A program made the position numbers and the translations under genes. The notes beneath the pieces are model-generated. The model worked only from the letters and a program-made list of their open reading frames with translations, ran no database searches and was not told the origin of the DNA. From Methanobacteriota archaeon (GTDB lineage Archaea > Thermoplasmatota > Poseidoniia > Poseidoniales > Thalassarchaeaceae), in contig PBHZ01000024.1 of assembly GCA_002719615.1 (NCBI GenBank), positions 1 through 23,274 on the forward strand: DNA of 23,274 bases, read 5' to 3'. Positions 1 through 8,170 of the stretch are shown here, piece after piece. The number at the start of each line of letters is the position of its first letter. Within the stretch, counting starts at the first letter, position 1.

Positions 1-3000
1 CATAAACATAAGCATAACATTCCATTGCATCAAGAGTCATATTGAAATGTAATCCATCAGAAATATTGTCTGTAGTATCTACATAAACATAGTTTTGATA
101 CCAACCATTCCAGCTATTCTGAGAGCTCCAATACCAATCTAGATAGTATGTTGTTCCGTTATCCATATGATTGAAATCAAAGAATAAATGATTATCTCCT
201 GGACTTAGAACAAAGTCAGGATCTAGTGCATCCACAGTCAAATTACCTGCAGCATCTTCTGCAGCGAAATTGAATGGCGGGTAGCAAGGCTCATTTGGAT
301 GGAAACTGAAAGATTCTGTTTCTTCATAATTTCCAGTATATTCAGACATTGGTCTCAAGTATGCATAGAAATATACGTTACACTCGTATTGATCTATTGT
401 TATTGAGAAATCAAAGGATTCATTTGCTGTAGAATCTGCTGTGAAATATTGATATTCACTGTAATAGTCAGATCCTTGTTGATACCAATAGAATTCATAA
501 TCATATCCATCTAGTAGGTTATCTAATGACCAAGAGAAGTATGTTGTTCCTGGTAATAAGTCATATGAACTACCATAGCCACTATCATATGAACTATTGC
601 CTTCATCGTATCTTTCTTGTATTTCTAGAGTAATATCTCCACCATCTAGACAATCATTATCTGGATAGAAGTATTGACTACCCATACTATTCCAACCAGT
701 ATAGTCACTGATTGCATAGATATTTCTGTAAATATTCATATCACATCTGAATTCACTCAGAATCATTGTCCAATCATCTAGTTCATCAGGGATATTATCA
801 CCATAGAAATAACCAGACCATCCATTGTTAGGCGTGTTATAATTCATGTAATAATATGTATCTGGATCTAATCCACTAAGATCCCAAGACATATCTGTCT
901 CGCCAGCAGGGAAGAAAGTATCATCATCAACTTCAACCCATGCTCCATTGAGATATGCATGTAATGGAGTACTGAGTCTGCTTTCTCCATCAGATCCATC
1001 ACATGGACCATCTGCATAGTAATTTGTGTAATTCAATTGGTTGCTACCACTAGAAGTGGTTACGTATAGATAAGATCTTACTTCCACATTACATACATGT
1101 CCTGGTAGATCGATTATAGTATGGAACTCTTCCATAGTTGTATTATTTCCAGTGAATGAATGAGTTTTGAAGACATTTAGATATCCATCATAACGTACTT
1201 GTAATTCCATATAGTATGGGAAACTATTCTGTAGATTATCTGCTCCAAGTATGATTGTGTTGTTTCCTTCTGTGAAATCAGTCTCATCATCAATGTCATT
1301 TCCAGCATCATCTGTTATTGTGAAATCAGGATAATCTGAGCTATCATAACTCAATGATTCACAAGGACCATCGATGTAAGTACTGTCAGATCCTAGATAC
1401 CAAGAATTGTAGTTGTTTCCATCGCCATATCTAAAGTCATAAAGACTAATATCATAGCTGAAGTAAACACTACATGCCCAAGGAGCAATGTCGATAGTCA
1501 TCTCCATTGGAGAGCCATCATATGTGAAATATATGTTCTGAGAATTGCTATTAAATCCTGTATTACTGTAATAGAAATACAATCTGTAATCAGCATCAAC
1601 TGACATATTCTCAAAGTGGATTTCAAAGTCTACTTCTCCCGAAGGAAGAGTCTCTGGATTTTCTACCATTGTACCGTTAATATCGACATACAGGTTTATG
1701 TAATTATCATCAGGATATACCCATTGATCACAAGAAGGGTACCAATAGAAGTATTCATTATCCATCTCTACCCAATCAGAGTCTCCAGAATCAACAAACA
1801 TTCTGTACATTATCTCAACATTACATGTTGTAGAATTATCCATATCGAAAGACCAAGATATAGACGCATTAGAATCTCCAGTAGTCCAGGTTTCATAATC
1901 ATATGACACAATATCATTGTTGTATTTCACATACCAGTCTATTGTGTAAGTTTCTCCCACAATAAGATCTGTCATTTCCCAACTCATATCATTAGTTCCA
2001 TTATTCAAATTAGACCAATCGTCCCAAACTTCTCCCATACCATCCATGTTTAGAGAAACATTTCCAGGTTCAAGACAATCTGTGTTGAAATATTGATTGG
2101 TTGAAATCATATGGTTGTAATATCCTTGGAATGTTTCATATTGAATGTAGACATATAGTCTAACTTCACAATCCCAATTAGATACTGGTACATCAAAGTA
2201 GAATTGATTGTTAGTTGGGGTTACGTCTTCCCAATTGAAATATTCAGAATCTAAAGATGTATACCAATTATACTGCACTTTGTAAATTTCATCATCTGCA
2301 AGATTGCTGAGATCTAACATCATTGGAATTGTTCCATTTCCACCAATATTATCATATTGTGATACTTCTGAATAATTTCCATCTCCATCTGCATCAACAA
2401 ATACTGACCATGGATACATTGATTCGTATGAATCACAATTCGGATAGAAGTATCTTGAGTTTCCTGTAACAGAATCCCATCCATCATCGGAACCCAAGTA
2501 ATACAAAGTGGTTTCAACTCTAACATCACAAGTTGAATATGTATCAACATCAATACTGAAATCAATACTTACATTGCCACTATCATTGAATAATTCATAA
2601 GAATATTCTTGCATATATCCATTCATGTAAGTTCTCATTTCTAGCGCAAATTCATATCCTTCTGGAAGATTATATATATTCCAAGACATATCGTTTGAAC
2701 CATTAATCAAATCATCACTATTCATGTAATCTCCATTTGAATCAGTATGATCCATCCCTACATTGTAGCACTCTGGTACATTGAAGTAGAAATATTCACT
2801 ACCAAAAATATGCGATCCATTATCTGCATAATAGAGGGTTCCGTATGTATAAGAATAGCAGTCCCAAATATCAACTGGTAAATTCCAAGAATAGTCATTA
2901 GACTCATTGTAAGTGAAATAATAATTTTCACTGTAACTATAAGATCCATTGTACCAGTAGTAGTAGAACCGATAATTAATACCTGTATCTAGATTATCGA

Positions 3001-6000
3001 AGGTCCAAGTCATATCATTATCTCCTACTGAGATATCTGGATTTTCATTCTGATCGTCATACTCAACACCATTTACATCCAAGTTGAAAGGAATTAAACA
3101 AGGTCCATTAAGAACAATATTATTATAACTTCCAATTTGATAATTACCGCCATAACTTCTGTCGTAAAGCCTCACATCAAGATATACAGAGCAATCTAAT
3201 GATTCTAACGTGATGTTCCAAAACAAGCCGCTATTATTTTCATCCACTGTAAAGTAGTTGTCATAGACCCAACTGGTGGAGCTTTCATCACTATTCCAAT
3301 AGTAATCTATTTCATAATCTCCTTCACCAAGTTCCGATAAATCAAACATCATTTGCGTAGTACCCACAGGAAGAACATCGGTTTGTGCATCTAACCATGA
3401 TGAGGAGTCATCTGTAATGAAATTAATATCAAAATCTGGAATACATGGTTCTTGAGGATGGAAAGAAACATAATCTACTTGAGAATAACTATTATCAACT
3501 AAAACATATAGATAGGCGTAGGCGTAAAAATTACACACACTTGATTCTATATTTACAGGGAAATACCAAGATTCTGAGGTTGAGTCTGCTACCCAATAAT
3601 CACGTACATAATTGTATATTTGGATATTGTCTTTGTAAGCGTAGAACATCAGCTGATAATTTTCTTCCAGAGAAAGATTAGTCATATTCCAATAAAAATT
3701 ATTTTGCCCAGTTTCAAGCTCGTAATTATTATCCAATTGGTCGTTCCACTGATTATTAACAAGACTAGATATGGAAATTTCACCGGCAGATTCACAATTT
3801 TCTACATCAAAATTAACAGTATCCATTCTTTTAAATTGTACCCAGTTATTTGTTGGAGTGATGTAATATATGTACGCATAAGCAGTAACAGTGCATGACC
3901 ATTCATTAACTGTGAAATTGAGATAAATATCTTCTCCAAAATAATCATCCCATGAACTGGTATAGCTAGAAGAAGGTTGTCCTACACTGAAATAGCCATT
4001 CCAATTCTGTTGTTGAGAACCTGTAGCAGAGACGTATGCTGAAATATAATAAGTTGCATCTTCTACATAGTCAAAATCCATATCAAATCTCATTTGATGT
4101 GTTCCAGGGGATAATGTCTCAAGAGAGGAATTCCAAGTATTAGAAGCATCTAAAACTGAAAAATCTATATTATTATCTTGATAATCGCAATCTGAACTAT
4201 TTCCGGAATAAGACAAATAATAGCTTGAAGAATCTATTGAATCCATCCCATTATATTCTTTTACATAAAGCTGCATATATATCCGAATATCGCATACATC
4301 TCCTTCTAATTCAAATGACCAGTCGCCACTTATTTCTCCACCATCACCAAGGAAATTCTCGAAGATAAATTCATCAACTTGGTTATTGTATCGCAAACTC
4401 ATATGTAAATAGTGTTCATAATCTTCTACTGTATTTTCAACATTCCATCTTATTGTATTCTCGCCTTCATCAAGAGTACCTTCGTAGGATTCAAGATTCT
4501 GTGTTGAGTTTTCTACCAACTTACTAATTGAATATGATGGTTCATTAGAATTAGTGCTACTAATATCGATCGGAGTATTACATGGACCATCAATGAATGG
4601 ATTATTCTTGGAATGATCCATGTCCCTTTGATTACCTGAATGTAGTGAAACTAAATTTAGATCAAAATCAAAATTAATATTGCAAGACCAGTCGGATATT
4701 ATTAGTTCCCAATTTTGTTCAAAGTTTCCTTCTTTATAATAATCATTAGATTGTGTAGAGCTGTTTAGATATTGCTCGTAAGTCGTATATAATCTGACAT
4801 TGGCTGAATCACTAATACCGCTTACTTGCCACTTCATATCATAAATACCAACGGATAGGTTAGTGGATTCGTTAACTTCTGTCCACGTTCCGCTATCGTT
4901 GTACATTAGTGAAACAGGATTGAATTCTGGAATATCAGTACCATCGCATACAGGGTCGAAATCATAACTAGAAGAAATTATATTGTCATATCTTCCTTCG
5001 TCTTCTGAAGTATGCCATTCCTGAGAAACTCTAGGAGAATATAATGTGTAATAAATATCAAGATCGCACCATGAGCCAGGTACATCTATGGTCCAAGCAA
5101 TTGATTCATTTTCTGAACTGGATGTAAATGTTGTTGTGTTGTAGTATTCACCGTAAATAGATCCATCATTATTGGTGTAGGAGCTTGAACGATAAGAATA
5201 CCACTCTAGTACATACTCCTGTCCAACTTCTAAATTTGAAATATTCAGATACATACTATTTGTACCATTTAAAAGATCGTTAGAATCTGTATCTGTAGTC
5301 CATGAATCTTGTGATGCAGAATTATTCCAATCTATCGATATGTCTACATCTACCGTATTACAATCACTTAGTTCCATTGATTGAGACCAGTGATCGACGT
5401 GATGTTGGTCACCACCAGGTGTAATTAAGTATAGATAAGAGTAAATGTATGGAGTACAATCCCCATCTGTGGATGTTGCATTCCAGGGTAATAAATACAA
5501 AAAGGTCGTTCCATCCCCCACCTGCATGCCATCATCATAATCAGAAAGTGTATCTTCACCAACTATAAAAGATTGGAAATCAAATACTTGGTCATTATCA
5601 TAATAAGAATAGAATCTATATTCTGAACCATATGAACTTGAAGGGAATGCCCAATAAAAGTTATGTAAATTAGTAGTACTTGAATTAAGTTCTCGGTTTT
5701 CACTATCAACTACTTGGTAAGAATATGTGCCATTACTATCTGTCATGTTAGCATATAATCTAATTGGTTCTGATATATCATCAGAATCAGAATCACAAGG
5801 CCCAACTCCTTCTATGGACTCAGAACCGATTTCAATCCAACCGAATGGGGATTTGGTGTATATTATTGCTAAAAATTCTACATCACATGTTTCATCATAT
5901 ATGAATACGTTTTCACCTAGTGCTTGACACTTACCAAAAGAGGTATAGTAACATTCTTCGGTGAATAAATCAGTTACTATATTGTCTTGATATAATTCGA

Positions 6001-6466
6001 TCTCGACAATATATTCTTCATCATAAGATATTTGTAGAGCAGTAGCAGTAAAACTTGCTATTCCTGCTGAAAAATTATGGCCGTTTTGGATTCCTGTGCT
6101 TCCTTGGAAACCAAATGAAAAACCAGTTGAGGGGCAATTTGATACATCAAAATCTTTACTGAAATATTCTTCTATATTACTTGAAGATTGATTCCTAAGG
6201 TATGCATAAATATTGACCTCGCAAGTCCAATCAATGCTCGAAAACATATCAAAAGTTATGTCTTCAATACCTCCGTTAAAATAGTAATTTCTTGAATAAC
6301 TAGTTAATCCGGTATTCCAAGAAGAATATAATTGATATTCGGTATTTTCATCTAGATTACTTACATTCCATGACAATGTAGAGCTTCCATTATCAATGGA
6401 AGCGGGGTTATTAGCCCACGTCCCATCTTCTGAAAGTGCATTAAATGAAAATGGGTTACCATTACA
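1..6466 (-). repeat. 18 diverged tandem protein repeats (about 330-430 bp each) inside the giant CDS
   Basis: Each unit begins with a Cys, often in a G-P-C, E-P-C or D-C context (near 6466, 6130, 5797, 5360, 4945, 4580, 4188, 3795, 3445, 3100, 2768, 2435, 2075, 1730, 1370, 1010, 650 and 290). It continues with a segment like 'G-x-x-x-M-x-W-x-x-x-x-L-x-x-G-x-x-Y-x-x-x-x-Y-Y'. It ends with a second Cys, often W-x-C followed by alternating hydrophobic and Tyr residues such as CEVNIYAYLR (near 6220, 5880, 5450, 5065, 4680, 4290, 3890, 3530, 3195, 2857, 2525, 2167, 1820, 1470, 1090, 750, 388 and 19). The repeats are visible at protein level only, and DNA identity between units is low. The alternation and the L-x-x-G-x-x-Y signature suggest a fibronectin-III/Ig-like beta-sandwich; that fold is inference. 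Units are counted by eye, so boundaries are approximate. Confidence 0.8.
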
Positions 6467-7024
6467 TAAATTGGTTGCATTTTGTGTAATTTCATTCGGT
6501 TCATTCCAATCCCATAGGCCATCGCATAATTCCCAAGATCCGTCCAAATTGGTATTATAATAATCATTATCATTAGGTCCGTAGCAATCTAGTTGTGTTA
6601 TCTCGGTGGCATTAGTATACTCTGTATCTCTTGTAGAAATAAATATTTGATCATTACATGAGATATCGAATGAAAAATCTATACTCCTAGTAAATAATAA
6701 GTATCCGTTTGATAAAATAGTTGTATTATTTGCTATTTCGAATGAAGACCCAGAATCACCAATTTTCCATTCTCCTAGATCGCATGTTTCATTCCCACTA
6801 TTATGAATTTCAATCCATTCATTAGATGAGTAATGATAGATTTCTGTAATGGTTACATTAGACATGTCACAATCAGAAATTGTGGTGTTTGTTTTGGCTG
6901 TTGTAGATTTCAAAGGTATGGTATTATCCGATAGAATACTAGTCTCTAAACTAAGCATAGGTGTTGCTAACATTAAAAAAACTAAGAAAAATGCAGTTTT
7001 TGTCTTTGTATCGTTATTTGGCAT
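1..7024 (-). CDS. Giant secreted LTD-plus-tandem-repeat surface protein, partial (C-terminus outside window)
   Basis: Seen: the minus frame starting at ATG 7024 stays open to base 2, giving 2,341 codons with no stop; the upstream in-frame codons meet a TAA before any other ATG. Residues 11-26 are a hydrophobic segment, signal-peptide-like and without a lipobox. Residues about 57-178 resemble a lamin-tail domain (ITEIYHYSSNEWIEIHNSG, then a GEWKI strand and YLLFT). From Cys187 onward come 18 diverged repeats of about 110-140 residues, detailed in the repeat entry. The protein is rich in Tyr, Ser, Asn and Asp, poor in Lys and Arg, and carries dozens of N-x-S/T sequons. Known: LTD and beta-sandwich repeats are common in extracellular proteins of marine archaea and bacteria. 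Inference: an extracellular, probably N-glycosylated, disulfide-stabilised stalk, adhesin or surface-layer-associated protein. Any anchor or catalytic domain would lie beyond the left edge. It follows rpoP by 69 bases but probably has its own promoter. The function is unknown. Confidence 0.9.
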   Translation of the reverse strand, partial: MPNNDTKTKTAFFLVFLMLATPMLSLETSILSDNTIPLKSTTAKTNTTISDCDMSNVTITEIYHYSSNEWIEIHNSGNETCDLGEWKIGDSGSSFEIANNTTILSNGYLLFTRSIDFSFDISCNDQIFISTRDTEYTNATEITQLDCYGPNDNDYYNTNLDGSWELCDGLWDWNEPNEITQNATNLCNGNPFSFNALSEDGTWANNPASIDNGSSTLSWNVSNLDENTEYQLYSSWNTGLTSYSRNYYFNGGIEDITFDMFSSIDWTCEVNIYAYLRNQSSSNIEEYFSKDFDVSNCPSTGFSFGFQGSTGIQNGHNFSAGIASFTATALQISYDEEYIVEIELYQDNIVTDLFTEECYYTSFGKCQALGENVFIYDETCDVEFLAIIYTKSPFGWIEIGSESIEGVGPCDSDSDDISEPIRLYANMTDSNGTYSYQVVDSENRELNSSTTNLHNFYWAFPSSSYGSEYRFYSYYDNDQVFDFQSFIVGEDTLSDYDDGMQVGDGTTFLYLLPWNATSTDGDCTPYIYSYLYLITPGGDQHHVDHWSQSMELSDCNTVDVDISIDWNNSASQDSWTTDTDSNDLLNGTNSMYLNISNLEVGQEYVLEWYSYRSSSYTNNDGSIYGEYYNTTTFTSSSENESIAWTIDVPGSWCDLDIYYTLYSPRVSQEWHTSEDEGRYDNIISSSYDFDPVCDGTDIPEFNPVSLMYNDSGTWTEVNESTNLSVGIYDMKWQVSGISDSANVRLYTTYEQYLNSSTQSNDYYKEGNFEQNWELIISDWSCNINFDFDLNLVSLHSGNQRDMDHSKNNPFIDGPCNTPIDISSTNSNEPSYSISKLVENSTQNLESYEGTLDEGENTIRWNVENTVEDYEHYLHMSLRYNNQVDEFIFENFLGDGGEISGDWSFELEGDVCDIRIYMQLYVKEYNGMDSIDSSSYYLSYSGNSSDCDYQDNNIDFSVLDASNTWNSSLETLSPGTHQMRFDMDFDYVEDATYYISAYVSATGSQQQNWNGYFSVGQPSSSYTSSWDDYFGEDIYLNFTVNEWSCTVTAYAYIYYITPTNNWVQFKRMDTVNFDVENCESAGEISISSLVNNQWNDQLDNNYELETGQNNFYWNMTNLSLEENYQLMFYAYKDNIQIYNYVRDYWVADSTSESWYFPVNIESSVCNFYAYAYLYVLVDNSYSQVDYVSFHPQEPCIPDFDINFITDDSSSWLDAQTDVLPVGTTQMMFDLSELGEGDYEIDYYWNSDESSTSWVYDNYFTVDENNSGLFWNITLESLDCSVYLDVRLYDRSYGGNYQIGSYNNIVLNGPCLIPFNLDVNGVEYDDQNENPDISVGDNDMTWTFDNLDTGINYRFYYYWYNGSYSYSENYYFTYNESNDYSWNLPVDIWDCYSYTYGTLYYADNGSHIFGSEYFYFNVPECYNVGMDHTDSNGDYMNSDDLINGSNDMSWNIYNLPEGYEFALEMRTYMNGYMQEYSYELFNDSGNVSIDFSIDVDTYSTCDVRVETTLYYLGSDDGWDSVTGNSRYFYPNCDSYESMYPWSVFVDADGDGNYSEVSQYDNIGGNGTIPMMLDLSNLADDEIYKVQYNWYTSLDSEYFNWEDVTPTNNQFYFDVPVSNWDCEVRLYVYIQYETFQGYYNHMISTNQYFNTDCLEPGNVSLNMDGMGEVWDDWSNLNNGTNDMSWEMTDLIVGETYTIDWYVKYNNDIVSYDYETWTTGDSNASISWSFDMDNSTTCNVEIMYRMFVDSGDSDWVEMDNEYFYWYPSCDQWVYPDDNYINLYVDINGTMVENPETLPSGEVDFEIHFENMSVDADYRLYFYYSNTGFNSNSQNIYFTYDGSPMEMTIDIAPWACSVYFSYDISLYDFRYGDGNNYNSWYLGSDSTYIDGPCESLSYDSSDYPDFTITDDAGNDIDDETDFTEGNNTIILGADNLQNSFPYYMELQVRYDGYLNVFKTHSFTGNNTTMEEFHTIIDLPGHVCNVEVRSYLYVTTSSGSNQLNYTNYYADGPCDGSDGESRLSTPLHAYLNGAWVEVDDDTFFPAGETDMSWDLSGLDPDTYYYMNYNTPNNGWSGYFYGDNIPDELDDWTMILSEFRCDMNIYRNIYAISDYTGWNSMGSQYFYPDNDCLDGGDITLEIQERYDEGNSSYDSGYGSSYDLLPGTTYFSWSLDNLLDGYDYEFYWYQQGSDYYSEYQYFTADSTANESFDFSITIDQYECNVYFYAYLRPMSEYTGNYEETESFSFHPNEPCYPPFNFAAEDAAGNLTVDALDPDFVLSPGDNHLFFDFNHMDNGTTYYLDWYWSSQNSWNGWYQNYVYVDTTDNISDGLHFNMTLDAMECYAYVY

Positions 7025-7050
7025 GAGATTCGGTGTAGCGTACCCATTAT

Positions 7051-7060
7051 TAATATAATT
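7051..7060 (-). promoter_or_regulatory. Putative TATA box for the giant surface-protein gene
   Basis: On the minus strand the sequence AATTATATTA lies 27-36 bases before the ATG at 7024, within a very AT-rich 69-base gap after rpoP. Archaeal TATA boxes sit about 26 bases before the transcription start, so this would give a leaderless or very short-leader transcript. No Shine-Dalgarno is visible before the ATG, which agrees with a leaderless start. The whole gap is AT-rich, so the exact box is uncertain. Confidence 0.35.
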
Positions 7061-7093
7061 ATGATTAATAAAATATTAAGAAATAAATAATAA

Positions 7094-7366
7094 TTATTCT
7101 GCTTTCAAAATTTTATGCTGACCTGGTTTTCTGGGTTTTATAAAAATTCGATAACCACATTTATGACAAGATTTACCTGTTGATCCGGCCTCAACCCAAG
7201 CTAAATGTCCACATTTCAAGCATTTATAACGGATTTCCATAGGATCCATTGGAGAGACTCCATCAAAGGGAGAGATGACGTCTCCAGTTGGGTTATAGGG
7301 CATTCTTTGAGTGCGTAAAGTTCTTCTGCATTTGTATAGAATCATATGTTCAGTATCTTTAGCCAT
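7094..7366 (-). CDS. rpoP: DNA-directed RNA polymerase subunit Rpo12 (RpoP), zinc-ribbon protein, apparently N-terminally extended
   Basis: The C-terminal 48 residues (from ATG 7240) match the small RNA polymerase subunit P/Rpo12. They carry a zinc ribbon of C-x2-C (KCLKCG) and C-x2-C (SCHKCGYR), then the basic tail FIKPRKPGQHKILKAE, ending KAE where family members usually end K-A-R or similar. Rpo12 proteins are normally about 45-50 residues, so translation could simply begin at ATG 7240 or 7249. The frame is open further upstream through ATG 7303, 7345 and 7366 to TTG 7396, adding about 42-52 residues that I do not recognise, including one YKC motif. I give the ATG at 7366 as a compromise; none of the candidates has a convincing Shine-Dalgarno. 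It lies downstream of guaA on the same strand and is probably co-transcribed. Role: a structural subunit of archaeal RNA polymerase, counterpart of eukaryotic Rpb12. The identity is firm and the start is not. Confidence 0.8.
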   Translation of the reverse strand: MAKDTEHMILYKCRRTLRTQRMPYNPTGDVISPFDGVSPMDPMEIRYKCLKCGHLAWVEAGSTGKSCHKCGYRIFIKPRKPGQHKILKAE

Positions 7367-7409
7367 GGATTGCGCGACTTGCCTGTCCTTCTTCAACCTG
7401 TCCGTTGGG

Positions 7410-8003
7410 TTAAATGTTCTTTTTTGCTAATCGGCATACCTGAACAAAGTTAGAAAATATTTTCTGACCATATTCTGAATGATCTACTTCTGGGTGAAAT
7501 TGTAGGCCAAATCTAGTTGATTTATCGTTTTCCATGGCTTGTACTTTACATGAATCGCTAAATGCTGTAATCTTAAATCCTGGGGGTAGATTAACAACTT
7601 CATCATTATGACTTTCCCAGACCCTTTGACTTTTTGGCGTATCTTGAAATAATTTGCCGCCTTTATCTACTAAAGTTATTCTTGCTTCTCCAAATTCTGG
7701 TTTTGGTGCTTCTGCGGAATTACCACCATAAAAATCGGCCATGAATTGATGACCGGCGCAAATTCCTAGAATTGGTACATCTAACTGTAAATATTCGGCA
7801 CAATTACCTAATTCCCCTGTAAGACCAACTCTTGCTGCTCCTCCTGACAGTATCAATCCATCAACTTCTCTGAATTCAGATAAAGGTGTTTTATTTGATA
7901 TAATCCTGGTGTCGACATCCAAATAACGTAACATCCTCCACTCTCTGTGAGTCCATTGCCCTCCATTATCAACAACATCAATCACAAGGTGACTATCGGT
8001 CAT
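7410..8003 (-). CDS. guaAA: GMP synthase (glutamine-hydrolysing) subunit A, class I glutamine amidotransferase
   Basis: This 197-residue protein is a stand-alone class I glutamine amidotransferase. It hydrolyses glutamine and passes ammonia to the separate ATP-pyrophosphatase subunit (GuaAB), which converts XMP to GMP; the two-subunit form is typical of archaea. The nucleophile Cys82 lies in GICAGHQ, and the remaining triad residues His170 and Glu172 are in QFHPEV. An oxyanion-type LSGG loop is at 52-55. The length fits the archaeal subunit. The ATG at 8003 is preceded by GGGTGA three to four bases upstream, a plausible Shine-Dalgarno. An upstream in-frame ATG at 8030 is blocked by a TGA. The B subunit is not in this window. 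rpoP follows on the same strand, suggesting a nucleotide-synthesis/transcription operon. Confidence 0.93.
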   Translation of the reverse strand: MTDSHLVIDVVDNGGQWTHREWRMLRYLDVDTRIISNKTPLSEFREVDGLILSGGAARVGLTGELGNCAEYLQLDVPILGICAGHQFMADFYGGNSAEAPKPEFGEARITLVDKGGKLFQDTPKSQRVWESHNDEVVNLPPGFKITAFSDSCKVQAMENDKSTRFGLQFHPEVDHSEYGQKIFSNFVQVCRLAKKNI

Positions 8004-8084
8004 ATTTCACCCGGAAAGTTGGCGGGTCATGAATGATGTCCTTGTTAAAGGTTGAAAAAGAGTATCACGGTCGGAGTACTCCAA

Positions 8085-8160
8085 GCCCTGATGGTGTAGT
8101 GGCCTATCATGCAGCCCTGTCGAGGCTGCGACCCGGGTTCAAATCCCGGTCGGGGCGCCA
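8085..8160 (+). tRNA. tRNA-Asp (anticodon GUC), CCA encoded
   Basis: This 76-base gene folds as a cloverleaf. The acceptor strand GCCCTGA pairs with TCGGGGC, with one G-T wobble. The anticodon stem CAGCC/GGCTG encloses the seven-base loop CTGTCGA, giving anticodon GTC (Asp). The T arm contains GGTTCAAATCC. The discriminator base is G, as expected for Asp, and the 3' CCA is encoded in the DNA. No intron is present. It lies on the plus strand between two minus-strand genes, and its 3' end is only 10 bases from the stop of trm5. I see no clear TATA box upstream. Confidence 0.96.
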
Positions 8161-8170
8161 ACAACTGCAT

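Noticed and set aside
2341..2400. EF-hand or dockerin-like calcium loop (DADGDGNYSE) in one repeat
   Set aside because: The Asp spacing starts like an EF loop, but the twelfth position is not Glu or Asp, no flanking helix is evident, and the segment aligns with ordinary W-V-E-x-D segments of other repeats.
1616..3898. Several 60-100-codon frames on the plus strand and other minus frames inside the giant gene
   Set aside because: They lie in alternative frames of the continuous repeat-protein frame, show no recognisable domain, and their composition is what the repeat codons produce in other frames.
1..7024. Pseudogene or frameshifted giant gene
   Set aside because: No stop was found in the frame when translated along its length, and the repeat motifs recur in the same frame from end to end.
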